Source: DATEJJ01 sp039649115
Lineage (GTDB): Bacteria > Actinomycetota > Actinomycetes > Mycobacteriales > Micromonosporaceae
Direction: 5' to 3'
Assembly: GCA_039649115.1 (NCBI GenBank)
Contig: JBBWZQ010000033.1
Span: 1-35,475, forward strand
Length of the DNA: 35,475 bases
Both the position numbers and the translations under genes were made by a program. The notes under the pieces are model-generated. The model was not told where the DNA came from. It saw only the letters and a program-made list of their open reading frames with translations, and searched no databases. Shown here in pieces: positions 1 through 6,898 of this stretch; position 1 is the stretch's first letter; each line of letters starts with the position of its first letter.

Positions 1-170
1 TCGGCTCGGTCCAGGCGGTCGCCTGGCTGGCGAAGAGCGCCGACGAGGTGGTCTGCCCGCTGGTGCCGGTGGCGTTCGGCGCGGTGAGCCGCTACTTCGG
101 TTCGTTCGAGCAGGTCACCGACGATACTGTGATCGCCTTGCTGGCGGAGTCGGCGGGCGACGCCGGCTAA
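1..170 (+). CDS. Phosphoribosyltransferase-family protein, C-terminal end (partial)
   Basis: Only the last 56 or so codons are present, ending at TAA 168-170. The reading frame contains ADEVVCPLVPVAFGAVSRYF followed by FEQVTDDTVIALLAES. In actinobacterial type I phosphoribosyltransferases of about 215-230 residues, the C-terminus has the same pattern: an A-[DE]-x-V-V-C-P segment after the PRPP-binding site, then a P-x-x-F-x-A-V stretch and a short acidic helix near the end. The PRPP-binding loop itself lies outside the window, so the substrate cannot be named. It is transcribed towards dnaB (convergent). The family assignment rests on this short C-terminal motif only. Confidence 0.55.
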   Translation, partial: GSVQAVAWLAKSADEVVCPLVPVAFGAVSRYFGSFEQVTDDTVIALLAESAGDAG

Positions 171-237
171 CTCGCTGGCCCGCCGCGGGCATCGGCGGCA
201 ATCATCGACGGACCATGTGATTCCCAGCCTCGTCCGC

Positions 238-261
238 GCACCGGCCACGCCGCGCCGGTGC
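238..261. terminator. Hairpin between the convergent phosphoribosyltransferase and dnaB genes
   Basis: GCACCGGC at 238-245 pairs perfectly with GCCGGTGC at 254-261 around an 8-base loop. On the plus strand it is followed by TCCTCTGT, a weak pyrimidine tract, so it could end the left-hand gene 68 bases past its stop. A smaller hairpin (GCCCG/CGGGC, 178-190) lies just after that stop. The rest of 171-479 has no convincing gene; open frames across it show no protein-like composition. Confidence 0.35.
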
Positions 262-479
262 TCCTCTGTGAGCGACGGGCTGGAGGTTCCTGTGTGTTGA
301 ACCGCGAGCTACGACGGTCCGGTGGGGAGCAGGTTCGGCTGATGCTGGCGCGGATGCTGCCCGCCGAGCCTCTGTGCTGGCCTCGACGAGCCGAGACAAG
401 GCCTCGCCTGCAGGTGCGCTTCCCGCCGGCTGATGATCAGCTGGGCCCTCGCCGATCCCGACAGTGCCGCCGCCGCCGG

Positions 480-2948
480 CTAGATGACGGCCATGTCGAC
501 GAACCGGGACAGGTGCAACTGCGCGGCGACGGTCACCGTGTCGGTCGGGCCGTTGCGGTGCTTGGCCACGATGAAGTCGGCCTCACCGGCACGCGGCGAC
601 TCCTTGTCGTAGTAGTCGTCGCGGTGCAGCAGGATGACAACGTCGGCATCCTGCTCGATGCTGTTGTGGGTCGCGATGCCGTTCGCGATGAAGTTGTGGC
701 GTCCCGGCACCGTCGCGTCGTAGACCTCCTGTTCCCCGATGGCCTCAACCGACACGACCTCGTCCCAGAAGATGTCGTTGGTGGCCAGCAACTCCAAGTC
801 CTCGGCGTCCAGCACGGCCGCGATCCGTGACAGTCGTTGCCGGCTCGGGGCGTGCTTCCGCGGGGCGCCGCCGCGGAACTGTGCTCCAGCCGCGGCCGCG
901 AACTCCCGGTGGCTCACGCCTCGATCCGCCAAGATGGCGCGTACGCTGTCCCACACCTCGCCGGGAATCGTATCGACGTTTGCGTTGGTCTTCAGCCCTG
1001 CCAACCGGGCGGCCAACTGCGTACCGGCCGCCGACCGCTGGCCGTGAACGCCGACACCGCGCAGGAAGCGCAACTGGTCATCTGTTCCCGAGATGTCGAG
1101 CGTGTATTGCGGCCGTACGGCGGCTGACTCGACGGTGCGCATCCGCGAGGAGACGCCGAACCGCAGGAGCAGCCTGCTCACGTCGTCGAGAAGCCGCCGG
1201 CTCGCGCAGGCGTAGCGCACCCGGCCGCCGTCGTTGTTCGTGGCGAGAGTGACGGAGCCGTCGGTCGCCCAGATGTGCCGCAGGAACAGGCCTACCTGTC
1301 GCCTGGGCAGTGAGAATACCGGCGCGGGCACGAACCTCTCGAAGGAGCCATCCGCCAGCAGATGCGCCAGCATGATGACCTCGGCGTCCGGCCAGCTCGT
1401 GAAGTCGCGAGGCGGCGGGATGTGTCTCGGCGCCGCCAGCCGAGCGCCGACGGCAATGCCATCGAGCGGACGCCAACCGTCGTAGGTGAGGAAGGGGTGG
1501 TTGGCCGTTGCCTCGATCTGCTTGCCGGACGCCAGGGAGAGCCGGAACACCTGTTTGCGGCCATTGGGAAACACGTGGCTCATCGTGCTTCGCGTGTACT
1601 TCAGCCGCTCGTCCAGCGCCCACACGGGAATGTCCCGTGCACCCGACGCGATCAGGTCGCCCAGCGACACCTCGACGTTCGTATCGGCTCGCAGCACCCG
1701 GGTCGCCGCCGTCAGGCAGCCCGACTCGCGCAGGTCGGACAGTTGAGGTCTTTTGTCGTTGCGCTGTTCGGGACCGCGGTTGAGCTGGCTGACCGCGACG
1801 ACAGGGCAGTCGATCTCCTTCGCCAACAGCTTCAAGCCGCGGGACATCTCGGCCACCTCCTGCTGGCGGCTCTCCACCCGCTTCGGGGAGGTCATCAGCT
1901 GCAGGTAGTCGACGATGACCAGCTTCAGATCGTTGCGCTGCTTGAGCCGCCGCGCCTTCGCCCGGATCTCCATCAGGTTCATGTTGGGCGTGTCGTCGAC
2001 GAACAGCGGCGCCTCGCTGATCTCACCCATCCGCCGGGCCAGCTTGGTCCAGTCGTCATCGGAGAGCTGCCCGGAGCGAAGGACGTGCAGCGGTACCCGC
2101 GCCTCGGCCGACAGCAGCCGCATCACGATCTCGACCTTGCTCATTTCCAGCGAGAAGATCGCACTCGCGAAGTTGTGCTTCACCGAAGCCGTACGGGCGA
2201 AGTCCATGGCGGCCGTCGATTTTCCGAGCCCAGGCCTACCGGCCACGATGATCAGCTGTCCCGGGTGCAGCCCGTTGAGCAGCCGGTCAAGGTCACCGAA
2301 GCCGGTCGGCACCCCGGTCATCACGCCACCCTGCGCGCCGACCGCCTCGATTTCGTCGAGCGTGGGCTGCAGCAGGTCGGACAGGATCGCGAAGTCCTCG
2401 CTGACGCGCCGCTCGGTGATGTCGTAGACCGTCTGCTGGGCGAGGTCGACCAGGTCGTCCGTGTCCCGCCCAGCGCCAGCCATCGAGCCGTAGCCCAACT
2501 GCACGATGCGGGTGCCCGCCTCGATCAGCCGCCGCAGCACCGCCCGCTCGGACACGATGCGGGCGTAGTAGGCGGCGTTGGCGGCGGTGGGCACGCTGGA
2601 CATCAGCGTGTGCAGGTACCCGGCGCCACCGACCCGGCCAAGCTCGCCGGTACCGGCCATCGCCGCGGCAACCGTGATGGCGTCGGCCGGCTCGCCCCGC
2701 CCGTACAGGTCGAGGATGGTCTCGAAGATGGTGCTGTGGCTCGGCCGGTAGAAGTCGACCGCCCGGATCACCTCGACGACGTCGGCGATCGCGTCCTTCG
2801 ACAGCAGCATCCCGCCCAGCACGCTCTGCTCGGCGGCGATGTCCTGGGGCGGCGACCGGTCGAACTGCGGGTCCGCCCGGGGAGCGCTGGCGGCGGGCGG
2901 CTCGGCGCCACGCTGCTCGGTTGGGCGCACCCCATCGGCGACAGACAC
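480..2948 (-). CDS. dnaB: Replicative DNA helicase DnaB, interrupted by an intein
   Basis: 822-residue precursor. Removing the intein (residues 411-762) leaves a 470-residue helicase of normal length. DnaB is the hexameric 5'-3' helicase that unwinds the replication fork and recruits primase. The N-terminal DnaB domain is at about residues 30-135. The RecA-like motor has Walker A GRPGLGKST at 237-245 and Walker B DYLQL at 347-351, followed by the SQLNRGPEQR arginine-rich segment and SDLRESG, where the intein begins. The C-extein SIEQDADVVILLHRDDYY restores motif H4. The GTG start at 2946-2948 has a GAGGGGG ribosome site upstream. The gene is last in the rpsF-ssb-rpsR-rplI cluster, but a terminator and about 420 bases separate it from rplI, so it probably has its own promoter. 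Confidence 0.97.
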   Translation of the reverse strand: MSVADGVRPTEQRGAEPPAASAPRADPQFDRSPPQDIAAEQSVLGGMLLSKDAIADVVEVIRAVDFYRPSHSTIFETILDLYGRGEPADAITVAAAMAGTGELGRVGGAGYLHTLMSSVPTAANAAYYARIVSERAVLRRLIEAGTRIVQLGYGSMAGAGRDTDDLVDLAQQTVYDITERRVSEDFAILSDLLQPTLDEIEAVGAQGGVMTGVPTGFGDLDRLLNGLHPGQLIIVAGRPGLGKSTAAMDFARTASVKHNFASAIFSLEMSKVEIVMRLLSAEARVPLHVLRSGQLSDDDWTKLARRMGEISEAPLFVDDTPNMNLMEIRAKARRLKQRNDLKLVIVDYLQLMTSPKRVESRQQEVAEMSRGLKLLAKEIDCPVVAVSQLNRGPEQRNDKRPQLSDLRESGCLTAATRVLRADTNVEVSLGDLIASGARDIPVWALDERLKYTRSTMSHVFPNGRKQVFRLSLASGKQIEATANHPFLTYDGWRPLDGIAVGARLAAPRHIPPPRDFTSWPDAEVIMLAHLLADGSFERFVPAPVFSLPRRQVGLFLRHIWATDGSVTLATNNDGGRVRYACASRRLLDDVSRLLLRFGVSSRMRTVESAAVRPQYTLDISGTDDQLRFLRGVGVHGQRSAAGTQLAARLAGLKTNANVDTIPGEVWDSVRAILADRGVSHREFAAAAGAQFRGGAPRKHAPSRQRLSRIAAVLDAEDLELLATNDIFWDEVVSVEAIGEQEVYDATVPGRHNFIANGIATHNSIEQDADVVILLHRDDYYDKESPRAGEADFIVAKHRNGPTDTVTVAAQLHLSRFVDMAVI
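663..1718 (-). mobile_element. DnaB intein (352 aa) with collapsed LAGLIDADG endonuclease domain
   Basis: The intein runs from Cys411 to Asn762 of the precursor. Splicing residues are all visible: Cys1; block B GKQIEATANHPFL with the TxxH motif (T481, H484); block F VYDATVPGRHNFIANG; penultimate His761, terminal Asn762; and Ser763 as the +1 residue. The insertion point, after RESG and before S-(I/L)-E-Q-D-A-D, is the one used by the mycobacterial DnaB intein. Endonuclease block C (HLLADGS, 529-535) and block E (LRHIWATDGSV, 556-566) are only 20 residues apart, where intact DOD inteins have several times that distance. Splicing is therefore likely intact and homing activity lost. Confidence 0.93.
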
Positions 2949-2980
2949 CGCGCCCCCTCTTTTCGATCACCAGCCTCGCA

Positions 2981-3253
2981 CCTGTGGTACCGCAGAGGTA
3001 CGACAAGATTGCCCAGCCGAGGCGCCTGGAGCGCGCCCGCCTCCCCCGACCCCGTCCTCCGGCTGCGCTCGCCCCAAGCTCCCGGGAACGATACGGACCC
3101 TGGTCATCTGGCTCAACCAGGCCGGTGGACGAGCCTTGGGACAACCTGTGGATCGCTGCCACCAGCCTGTGCGCGACCCTGTGCACAGCCTGTGGATCCC
3201 ACCCCGGCTTTCCACGGCCGTACCGGTTGACCTGCTCATCCGTAGCCCACAGG
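2981..3253. promoter_or_regulatory. Cluster of CCTGTG[G/C] repeats (DnaA-box-like) upstream of dnaB
   Basis: The roughly 370-base gap between dnaB and the rplI terminator holds no gene that I can support. It does hold repeated short sites: CCTGTGG at 2981, 3145 and 3189, CCTGTGC at 3166 and 3178, and the reverse complement CCACAGG at 3247. The copies at 3145 and 3189 read TGTGGATC, close to the DnaA boxes TGTGGATAA and TGTGGACAA. Start-to-start spacing among the four central copies is 21, 12 and 11 bases, near helical phasing. Two direct GGTAC repeats (2986 and 2997) lie closer to the dnaB start. Confidence 0.35.
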
Positions 3254-3318
3254 TGTGGAGTGAAGAAAGTCGGTCCGGCGTGTCGCGTTCGCTCCCCCGA
3301 TCGGGGGACCCGCACACA

Positions 3319-3354
3319 CGAAGGGGCGCCCCACACAGGCAGGGCGCCCCTTCG
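3319..3354 (-). terminator. Terminator hairpin after rplI
   Basis: CGAAGGGGCGCCC (3319-3331) pairs perfectly over 13 bases with GGGCGCCCCTTCG (3342-3354) around a 10-base loop. It lies 17 bases past the rplI stop in the direction of transcription. The following minus-strand sequence (TGTGTG) is only weakly U-rich, as is common in high-GC actinobacteria. It separates the ribosomal cluster from dnaB. Confidence 0.75.
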
Positions 3355-3370
3355 CTCGTCCGGTTCGCGG

Positions 3371-3820
3371 CTAGCCCGCCGCTTCCACATTCAGGGAGAT
3401 CTTCGCGGTCACCTCGGGGTGCAGCCTGACCTGTACCTGATAGGCACCGACCGACTTGATGTGACCGGGCAGTTCGAGGCGCCGGCGGTCGAGTTGCGGT
3501 CCGCCCGCACGCCGCACCGCCGCCACCACGTCGGCCGGGGTCACCGAACCGAACAGCCGCCCACCGTCGCCCGCCCTTGCGGACAGGCTTACCTTCAGGC
3601 CTTCCAGTTGACCCTTCACCTCGCTCGCGTGACCGAGGTCGCGGATCTCGCGCGACGAGCGGGCCCGCTTGATCGACGTCACCTGCTTCTCCGAGCCGCG
3701 CGTCCACGGGATCGCGAAGCGCTGGGGGAGCAGGTAGTTGCGGCCGTAGCCGTCCTTGACCTCCACCACGTCGCCGGGGCCACCGAGACCCGACACCTCC
3801 TGGGTAAGGATGATCTTCAT
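3371..3820 (-). CDS. rplI: 50S ribosomal protein L9
   Basis: 149 residues, the normal length for bacterial L9, a two-domain protein that binds 23S rRNA domain V near the L1 stalk. The N-terminal domain opens with MKIILTQEVSGLGGPGDVVEVKDGYGRNYLLP, including the conserved GxxGDVVxVxxGYxRNYLxP signature. A charged connecting helix follows (about residues 42-75). The C-terminal domain includes GRLFGSVTPADVVAAV and ends in SLNVEAAG. The ATG start is preceded by GAGGAGG. It is 12 bases downstream of rpsR and the last gene before the terminator hairpin. Confidence 0.97.
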   Translation of the reverse strand: MKIILTQEVSGLGGPGDVVEVKDGYGRNYLLPQRFAIPWTRGSEKQVTSIKRARSSREIRDLGHASEVKGQLEGLKVSLSARAGDGGRLFGSVTPADVVAAVRRAGGPQLDRRRLELPGHIKSVGAYQVQVRLHPEVTAKISLNVEAAG

Positions 3821-3832
3821 GTCAGATCCTCC

Positions 3833-4072
3833 TCAGCGCCCGGTCGTGGTGTACGGCAGGAGCGCCATCTCGCGGGCGTTCTTGACCGCACGGGCGATCT
3901 GCCGCTGCTGCTGAGCACTGACACCGGTCACCCGCCGAGCACGGATCTTCCCGCGGTCGGAGATGAACTTGCGCAACAGCGCGGTGTCCTTGAAATCGAT
4001 ATAGGTGATCCCGTCCTTGTCGAGCGGGTTCACCTTCTTCTTGGGCTTGCGCAGTGCGGCAGCCTTGACCAT
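3833..4072 (-). CDS. rpsR: 30S ribosomal protein S18 (cysteine-free form)
   Basis: 79 residues starting MVKAAALRKPKKKVNPLDKD and ending in MALLPYTTTGR. The core DFKDTALLRKFISDRGKIRARRVTG is the S18 fold that pairs with S6 on the 30S platform. I chose the internal ATG at 4070-4072 because it gives the family N-terminus and has GGAG eight bases upstream; an 11-residue longer form starting in the ssb stop region is less likely. There is no cysteine, so the Zn-binding CxxC pairs of 'C+' S18 proteins are absent even though this is the canonical ssb-rplI locus. It sits 32 bases after ssb. Confidence 0.95.
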   Translation of the reverse strand: MVKAAALRKPKKKVNPLDKDGITYIDFKDTALLRKFISDRGKIRARRVTGVSAQQQRQIARAVKNAREMALLPYTTTGR

Positions 4073-4104
4073 GGATCTACTCCGCGTTGCTTGTGTGGGT
4101 GGCA

Positions 4105-4623
4105 TCAGAACGGCGGTTCATCGTCGAAGCTGCCCCCACCGCCGCTTCCACCTCCTGATGGGGCAGGTGTAGCGGTTGCCCAAGGATCGTCGGCTCCGGC
4201 GCCGCCGCCCGCGGCACCGCCGCCGGAGGACGAACCGAACCCGCCGCCTGAGCTGCGTGACATCTTCTGTACCTTCGCCGTGGCGTAGCGCAGCGACGGG
4301 CCGATCTCGTCCACCTCCAGCTCCATGACGGTGCGCTTCTCGCCTTCCTTCGTCTCGTACGACCGCTGGCGCAGCCGGCCCGAGAGGATGACGCGGGCGC
4401 CCCGCTGCAGCGACTCGGCGACGTTCTCCGCCGCCTGGCGCCACACCGTGCAGGACAGGAACAGGGGGTCCCCGTCCTTCCACTCGTTCGTCGTCTTGTC
4501 CATGAACCGTGGCGTGGACGCGACCCGGAACTTGGCCACGGCCGCGCCGGACGGGGTGAAGCGCAGCTCAGGGTCATCGGTCAGATTGCCGATGACCGTA
4601 ATGGTGACGTCTCCAGCTGCCAT
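4105..4623 (-). CDS. ssb: Single-stranded DNA-binding protein
   Basis: 172 residues. SSB coats single-stranded DNA and recruits replication and repair enzymes. The N-terminal OB fold starts MAAGDVTITVIGNLTDDPEL, with FRVASTPRF and LFLSCTVWRQAAENVAESL typical of actinobacterial SSB. From about residue 120 a Gly/Ser-rich linker (GGGFGSSSGGGAAGGG) leads to the acidic tip DDEPPF, the peptide that binds partner proteins. ATG start with GAGGAG upstream. It lies between rpsF and rpsR, so synthesis is probably co-regulated with the ribosomal proteins. Confidence 0.97.
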   Translation of the reverse strand: MAAGDVTITVIGNLTDDPELRFTPSGAAVAKFRVASTPRFMDKTTNEWKDGDPLFLSCTVWRQAAENVAESLQRGARVILSGRLRQRSYETKEGEKRTVMELEVDEIGPSLRYATAKVQKMSRSSGGGFGSSSGGGAAGGGAGADDPWATATPAPSGGGSGGGGSFDDEPPF

Positions 4624-4726
4624 CGTCAGTCACTCCTCGAGCACTCAGCTTTGTCTAAGGGCAGGCTGCCACACCGGTGCGACAGTCCTACCCGGAGCCG
4701 ATGGGGGCCCGCCAGGGCTGCCGCGT

Positions 4727-5017
4727 TCAGCGGACTTCCGGGCGAATGACCTTGGTACGCAGTACCGACTCGTTGAGTCGCAGCTGACGATCCAGCTCGG
4801 CCACGGCCGCGGGCGTCGCCTGCAGGTCGATGACGGCGTAGATGCCCTCGGTCTTCTTGTTGATCTCGTACGACAGGCGCCTGCGGCCCCAGACGTCGAG
4901 TTTCTCCACCGAGCCACCCGCAGTCCGGATCACGTTCAGGTACGTGTCGAGCGACGGGGCGACGGTGCGCTCCTCAAGATTTGCATCGAGGATCACCATG
5001 ATTTCGTAATGACGCAA
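4727..5017 (-). CDS. rpsF: 30S ribosomal protein S6
   Basis: 96 residues, normal length. It begins MRHYEIMVILDANLEERTVA, the conserved beta-1 strand, and contains WGRRRLSYEINKKTEGIYAVID and the ending LRTKVIRPEVR. S6 forms a heterodimer with S18 on the 30S platform. The start is TTG (5015-5017), fixed by the family N-terminus MRHYE; no in-frame ATG or GTG lies near the strong GAGGAGGT ribosome site (about 5027-5035). A rare start codon behind a strong, possibly sequestered Shine-Dalgarno site suggests translational control. First gene of rpsF-ssb-rpsR-rplI; a 103-base spacer separates it from ssb. Confidence 0.97.
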   Translation of the reverse strand: MRHYEIMVILDANLEERTVAPSLDTYLNVIRTAGGSVEKLDVWGRRRLSYEINKKTEGIYAVIDLQATPAAVAELDRQLRLNESVLRTKVIRPEVR

Positions 5018-5114
5018 GACGTGCTCACCTCCTCTGGGCTGGCGGCCACGGTCTCTCCGTGGCAGGAGGTCTGGCGTCGCCCGTGCAACGACACCGCGCC
5101 AGGCACGGTGTCGT
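5018..5114 (-). promoter_or_regulatory. Structured rpsF leader able to sequester its ribosome-binding site
   Basis: Reading the minus-strand RNA, three elements line up. A 9-bp perfect hairpin is formed by ACGACACCG/CGGTGTCGT (5088-5114). An anti-SD ACCUCCU (5064-5070) complements the SD AGGAGGU (5027-5033) over seven bases. Between them lies a 7-bp hairpin GCCACGG/CCGTGGC (5045-5063) that abuts the anti-SD. Folding would put the SD in a closed stem. Feedback by an S6:S18 complex on rpsF leaders is known in other bacteria; that this leader does so is inference. A possible promoter (GTGCAA, 17 bases, TAAGAT on the minus strand) lies around 5287-5310. Confidence 0.5.
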
Positions 5115-5287
5115 CGACGAACCCGACCAGAATACCCGGCCCTTCGAGGGTCACCCCATCGGGGCAGGTCGGGCCGGAAATGACAAAGCCGCGGGGCGCC
5201 CGATCCGTCAAGCTGGGTGGGACCTGGGGAGGAACGACCACACCGACGAGCTGGATGAAGAGCGCCCCGCGGAGCCTCATATGTATC

Positions 5288-5896
5288 TTACGCGCGAGCT
5301 GTCCTTATTGCACGCTGAGCGATAATAGCCCGGATTGTCGCGAATGACACGCCAACCACGCAGATCGCGGCGACGAGAACCAGAATCTTCGAGGCACCCC
5401 GCCGGTGCGGCGCGGCTCTCTCCGCCGACCGGCCCGGAGCCTGGCTGGCCAGGTACGCGGGGCCCAGGCCCTGATCGGTCGCGGCCGGGTACGGACTGTT
5501 CGCGGGCGTCGACGCGGCGACCGCGACATAGACAGGGTCGGCGTCCGCCACCGCCAGGCAGGAAGGTGCGAGCCGCACCGAGACCGGCCCGTGGTGGAAG
5601 ATGACGGACACCTCGTCATTGGCTTGCAGCGTGCCGGACGGACGGTCGTCGACGAGCAGGGTCGCCGTCTCCCCGAGGTGGTTGACGAAGACGACCAGCC
5701 CCTCGGCCGGCACCGACAGCGCGGCCGAGTCCGGCTGGGAGGCCGCACCCACGCCCTGCGGGCCGCAGCCACCGTTGAACGTCACGGTCGGCGACTGCGC
5801 GGCCACCGCCCAACCGGGAACGAGCAGCCCCACGCCGGTGGACACGGCGGCCAGCACAACACCCACGGCCATCGCGTACCGGCGTGTCGACGACAT
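5288..5896 (-). CDS. Predicted exported, C-terminally membrane-anchored protein of unknown function
   Basis: 202 residues. A signal peptide is visible at 1-33 (MSSTRRYAMAVGVVLAAV, with a cleavage-like AVA-AQ). An extracytoplasmic domain of about 95 residues follows with two cysteines (C44, C113) that could form a disulfide. It contains LVVFVNHLGETATLLVDD and VIFHHGPVSVRLAPSC, a beta-rich pattern that loosely recalls cupredoxin-like domains; this is a guess from strand spacing. A variable linker, then a transmembrane segment at about 170-192 (ILVLVAAICVVGVSFATI) and a short basic tail. The ATG start has GGGGGT upstream. It precedes rpsF on the same strand and is divergent from nfo. Similar small exported proteins occur next to rpsF in related genomes as far as I recall; none has a known function. 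Confidence 0.75.
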   Translation of the reverse strand: MSSTRRYAMAVGVVLAAVSTGVGLLVPGWAVAAQSPTVTFNGGCGPQGVGAASQPDSAALSVPAEGLVVFVNHLGETATLLVDDRPSGTLQANDEVSVIFHHGPVSVRLAPSCLAVADADPVYVAVAASTPANSPYPAATDQGLGPAYLASQAPGRSAERAAPHRRGASKILVLVAAICVVGVSFATIRAIIAQRAIRTARA

Positions 5897-6007
5897 CGTG
5901 ACCCCCAGTCAGAGCTACTCAGGTCAACGAGTCTGGTGGGAACGCAGTGACGCGTAGGCGTTCGGCGCCCGCCGAGGCTGTCGGTGGCACGACGTAGGCT
6001 CTGCGGC

Positions 6008-6784
6008 ATGCGTATCGGAGCACATATCGGTCTCGATGACCCGCTCGGCGAAGCCGCGGCCCGAGGTGCGCAGGTCGTTCAGTTCTTCCTCACCGACCCG
6101 CAGGGCTGGGAGGATCCCGAGCCGCGGCCCGATGCCGAGGCGCTGAAGGCCGCCGACGTCGACGTCTACATCCACGCGCCGTACCGGATCAACGTGGCCA
6201 CGCTGAACAACCGGATCCGGATCCCGAGCCGGAAGTTGCTGCTCAGCCACGCGACCGGCGCGGCCGCGGTCGGGGCGAAGGGGCTCATCGTGCACGGCGG
6301 CCACGTGAACAAGGGCGACGACCTCGCGGTCGGCTTCGACAACTGGCGCAAGACGTTCGCCTACGCGGCGGAGTCGGGTGGCCTGGCGACGCCGGTTCTC
6401 GTGGAGAACACGGCCGGCGGCGACAACGCGTGCGCCCGCCGGCTGGACGCGCTGGCCCGGCTATGGGACGCGATCGGGGACTACGATGTCGGCTTCTGCC
6501 TGGACACCTGTCACGCCTTCTCGGGAGGCGAGGATCTGCTCGGCATCGTCGACCGGGTGAAAGCGATCACCGGCCGGATCGACCTGGTCCACGCGAACGG
6601 GTCGAAGGATCCGTTCGACTCCGGGCGGGACAGACACGAGAACCTGGAGTCGGGCAGTATCGACCCCGATCTCGTGGTGGCGGTGATCCGGGCCGCGGGC
6701 GCTCCGGTGGTGGTCGAGACGCCGGGCGGCGCGACGGGCCAGGCCGGTGACATCGCATACCTGCGGGAGCGCCTGAAGGTGTGA
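6008..6784 (+). CDS. nfo: Endonuclease IV-family AP endonuclease
   Basis: 258 residues from MRIGAHIGLDDPLGEAAARG. The family cuts DNA 5' to abasic sites in base-excision repair through a trinuclear metal centre. All nine expected metal ligands can be seen: H56, H96, E133, D166 and H169 (CLDTCHAF), H195 (LVHANGSKDP), D208 and H210 (GRDRHEN), and E237 (VVVETPGG). The TIM-barrel length is slightly shorter than the 280-residue E. coli enzyme. No Shine-Dalgarno sequence precedes ATG 6008; instead a -10-like TAGGCT (5995-6000) ends seven bases before the start, suggesting a leaderless transcript. It is divergent from the exported protein at 5896. Confidence 0.93.
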   Translation: MRIGAHIGLDDPLGEAAARGAQVVQFFLTDPQGWEDPEPRPDAEALKAADVDVYIHAPYRINVATLNNRIRIPSRKLLLSHATGAAAVGAKGLIVHGGHVNKGDDLAVGFDNWRKTFAYAAESGGLATPVLVENTAGGDNACARRLDALARLWDAIGDYDVGFCLDTCHAFSGGEDLLGIVDRVKAITGRIDLVHANGSKDPFDSGRDRHENLESGSIDPDLVVAVIRAAGAPVVVETPGGATGQAGDIAYLRERLKV

Positions 6785-6833
6785 GTGGTGGACCGGACCC
6801 GTCCTGCGACGGACGCGGCGTGGGCAAGGAGGC

Positions 6834-6898
6834 GGCGTGAGTGAGGTACGGCGTGAGTGAGGTACGGCGTGAGTGAGGTGCCGGCGTGAGTGAGGTGC
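6834..6898 (+). repeat. Four tandem 16-bp units covering the start region of the next gene
   Basis: GGCGTGAGTGAGGTAC occurs at 6834-6849 and 6850-6865, and the variant GGCGTGAGTGAGGTGC at 6866-6881 and 6883-6898 (one extra C before the last). Each unit has a GTG followed by GAGG, so the GAGG of one unit is spaced like a ribosome site for the GTG of the next. The first three GTGs open tiny frames of about eight codons that stop inside the following unit; the fourth GTG (6886) opens the long gene. Confidence 0.9.

Noticed and set aside
258..830. Plus-strand frame running from the left intergenic gap into dnaB
   Set aside because: Mostly antisense to the DnaB C-extein and intein; composition is not protein-like.
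1362..3230. Long open frame antisense to dnaB (622 codons)
   Set aside because: High-GC genes produce long open frames on the opposite strand. Its translation is rich in Arg/Gly/His with no domain, and dnaB on the other strand is certain.
2981..3253. A chromosomal origin (oriC)
   Set aside because: The boxes are imperfect, there is no AT-rich unwinding region, and dnaA/dnaN are absent; the synteny places oriC outside the window.
4993..5280. 95-codon frame upstream of and overlapping rpsF
   Set aside because: It would cover the rpsF start and leader, has no family match and no ribosome site; the DNA is better explained as a structured leader.
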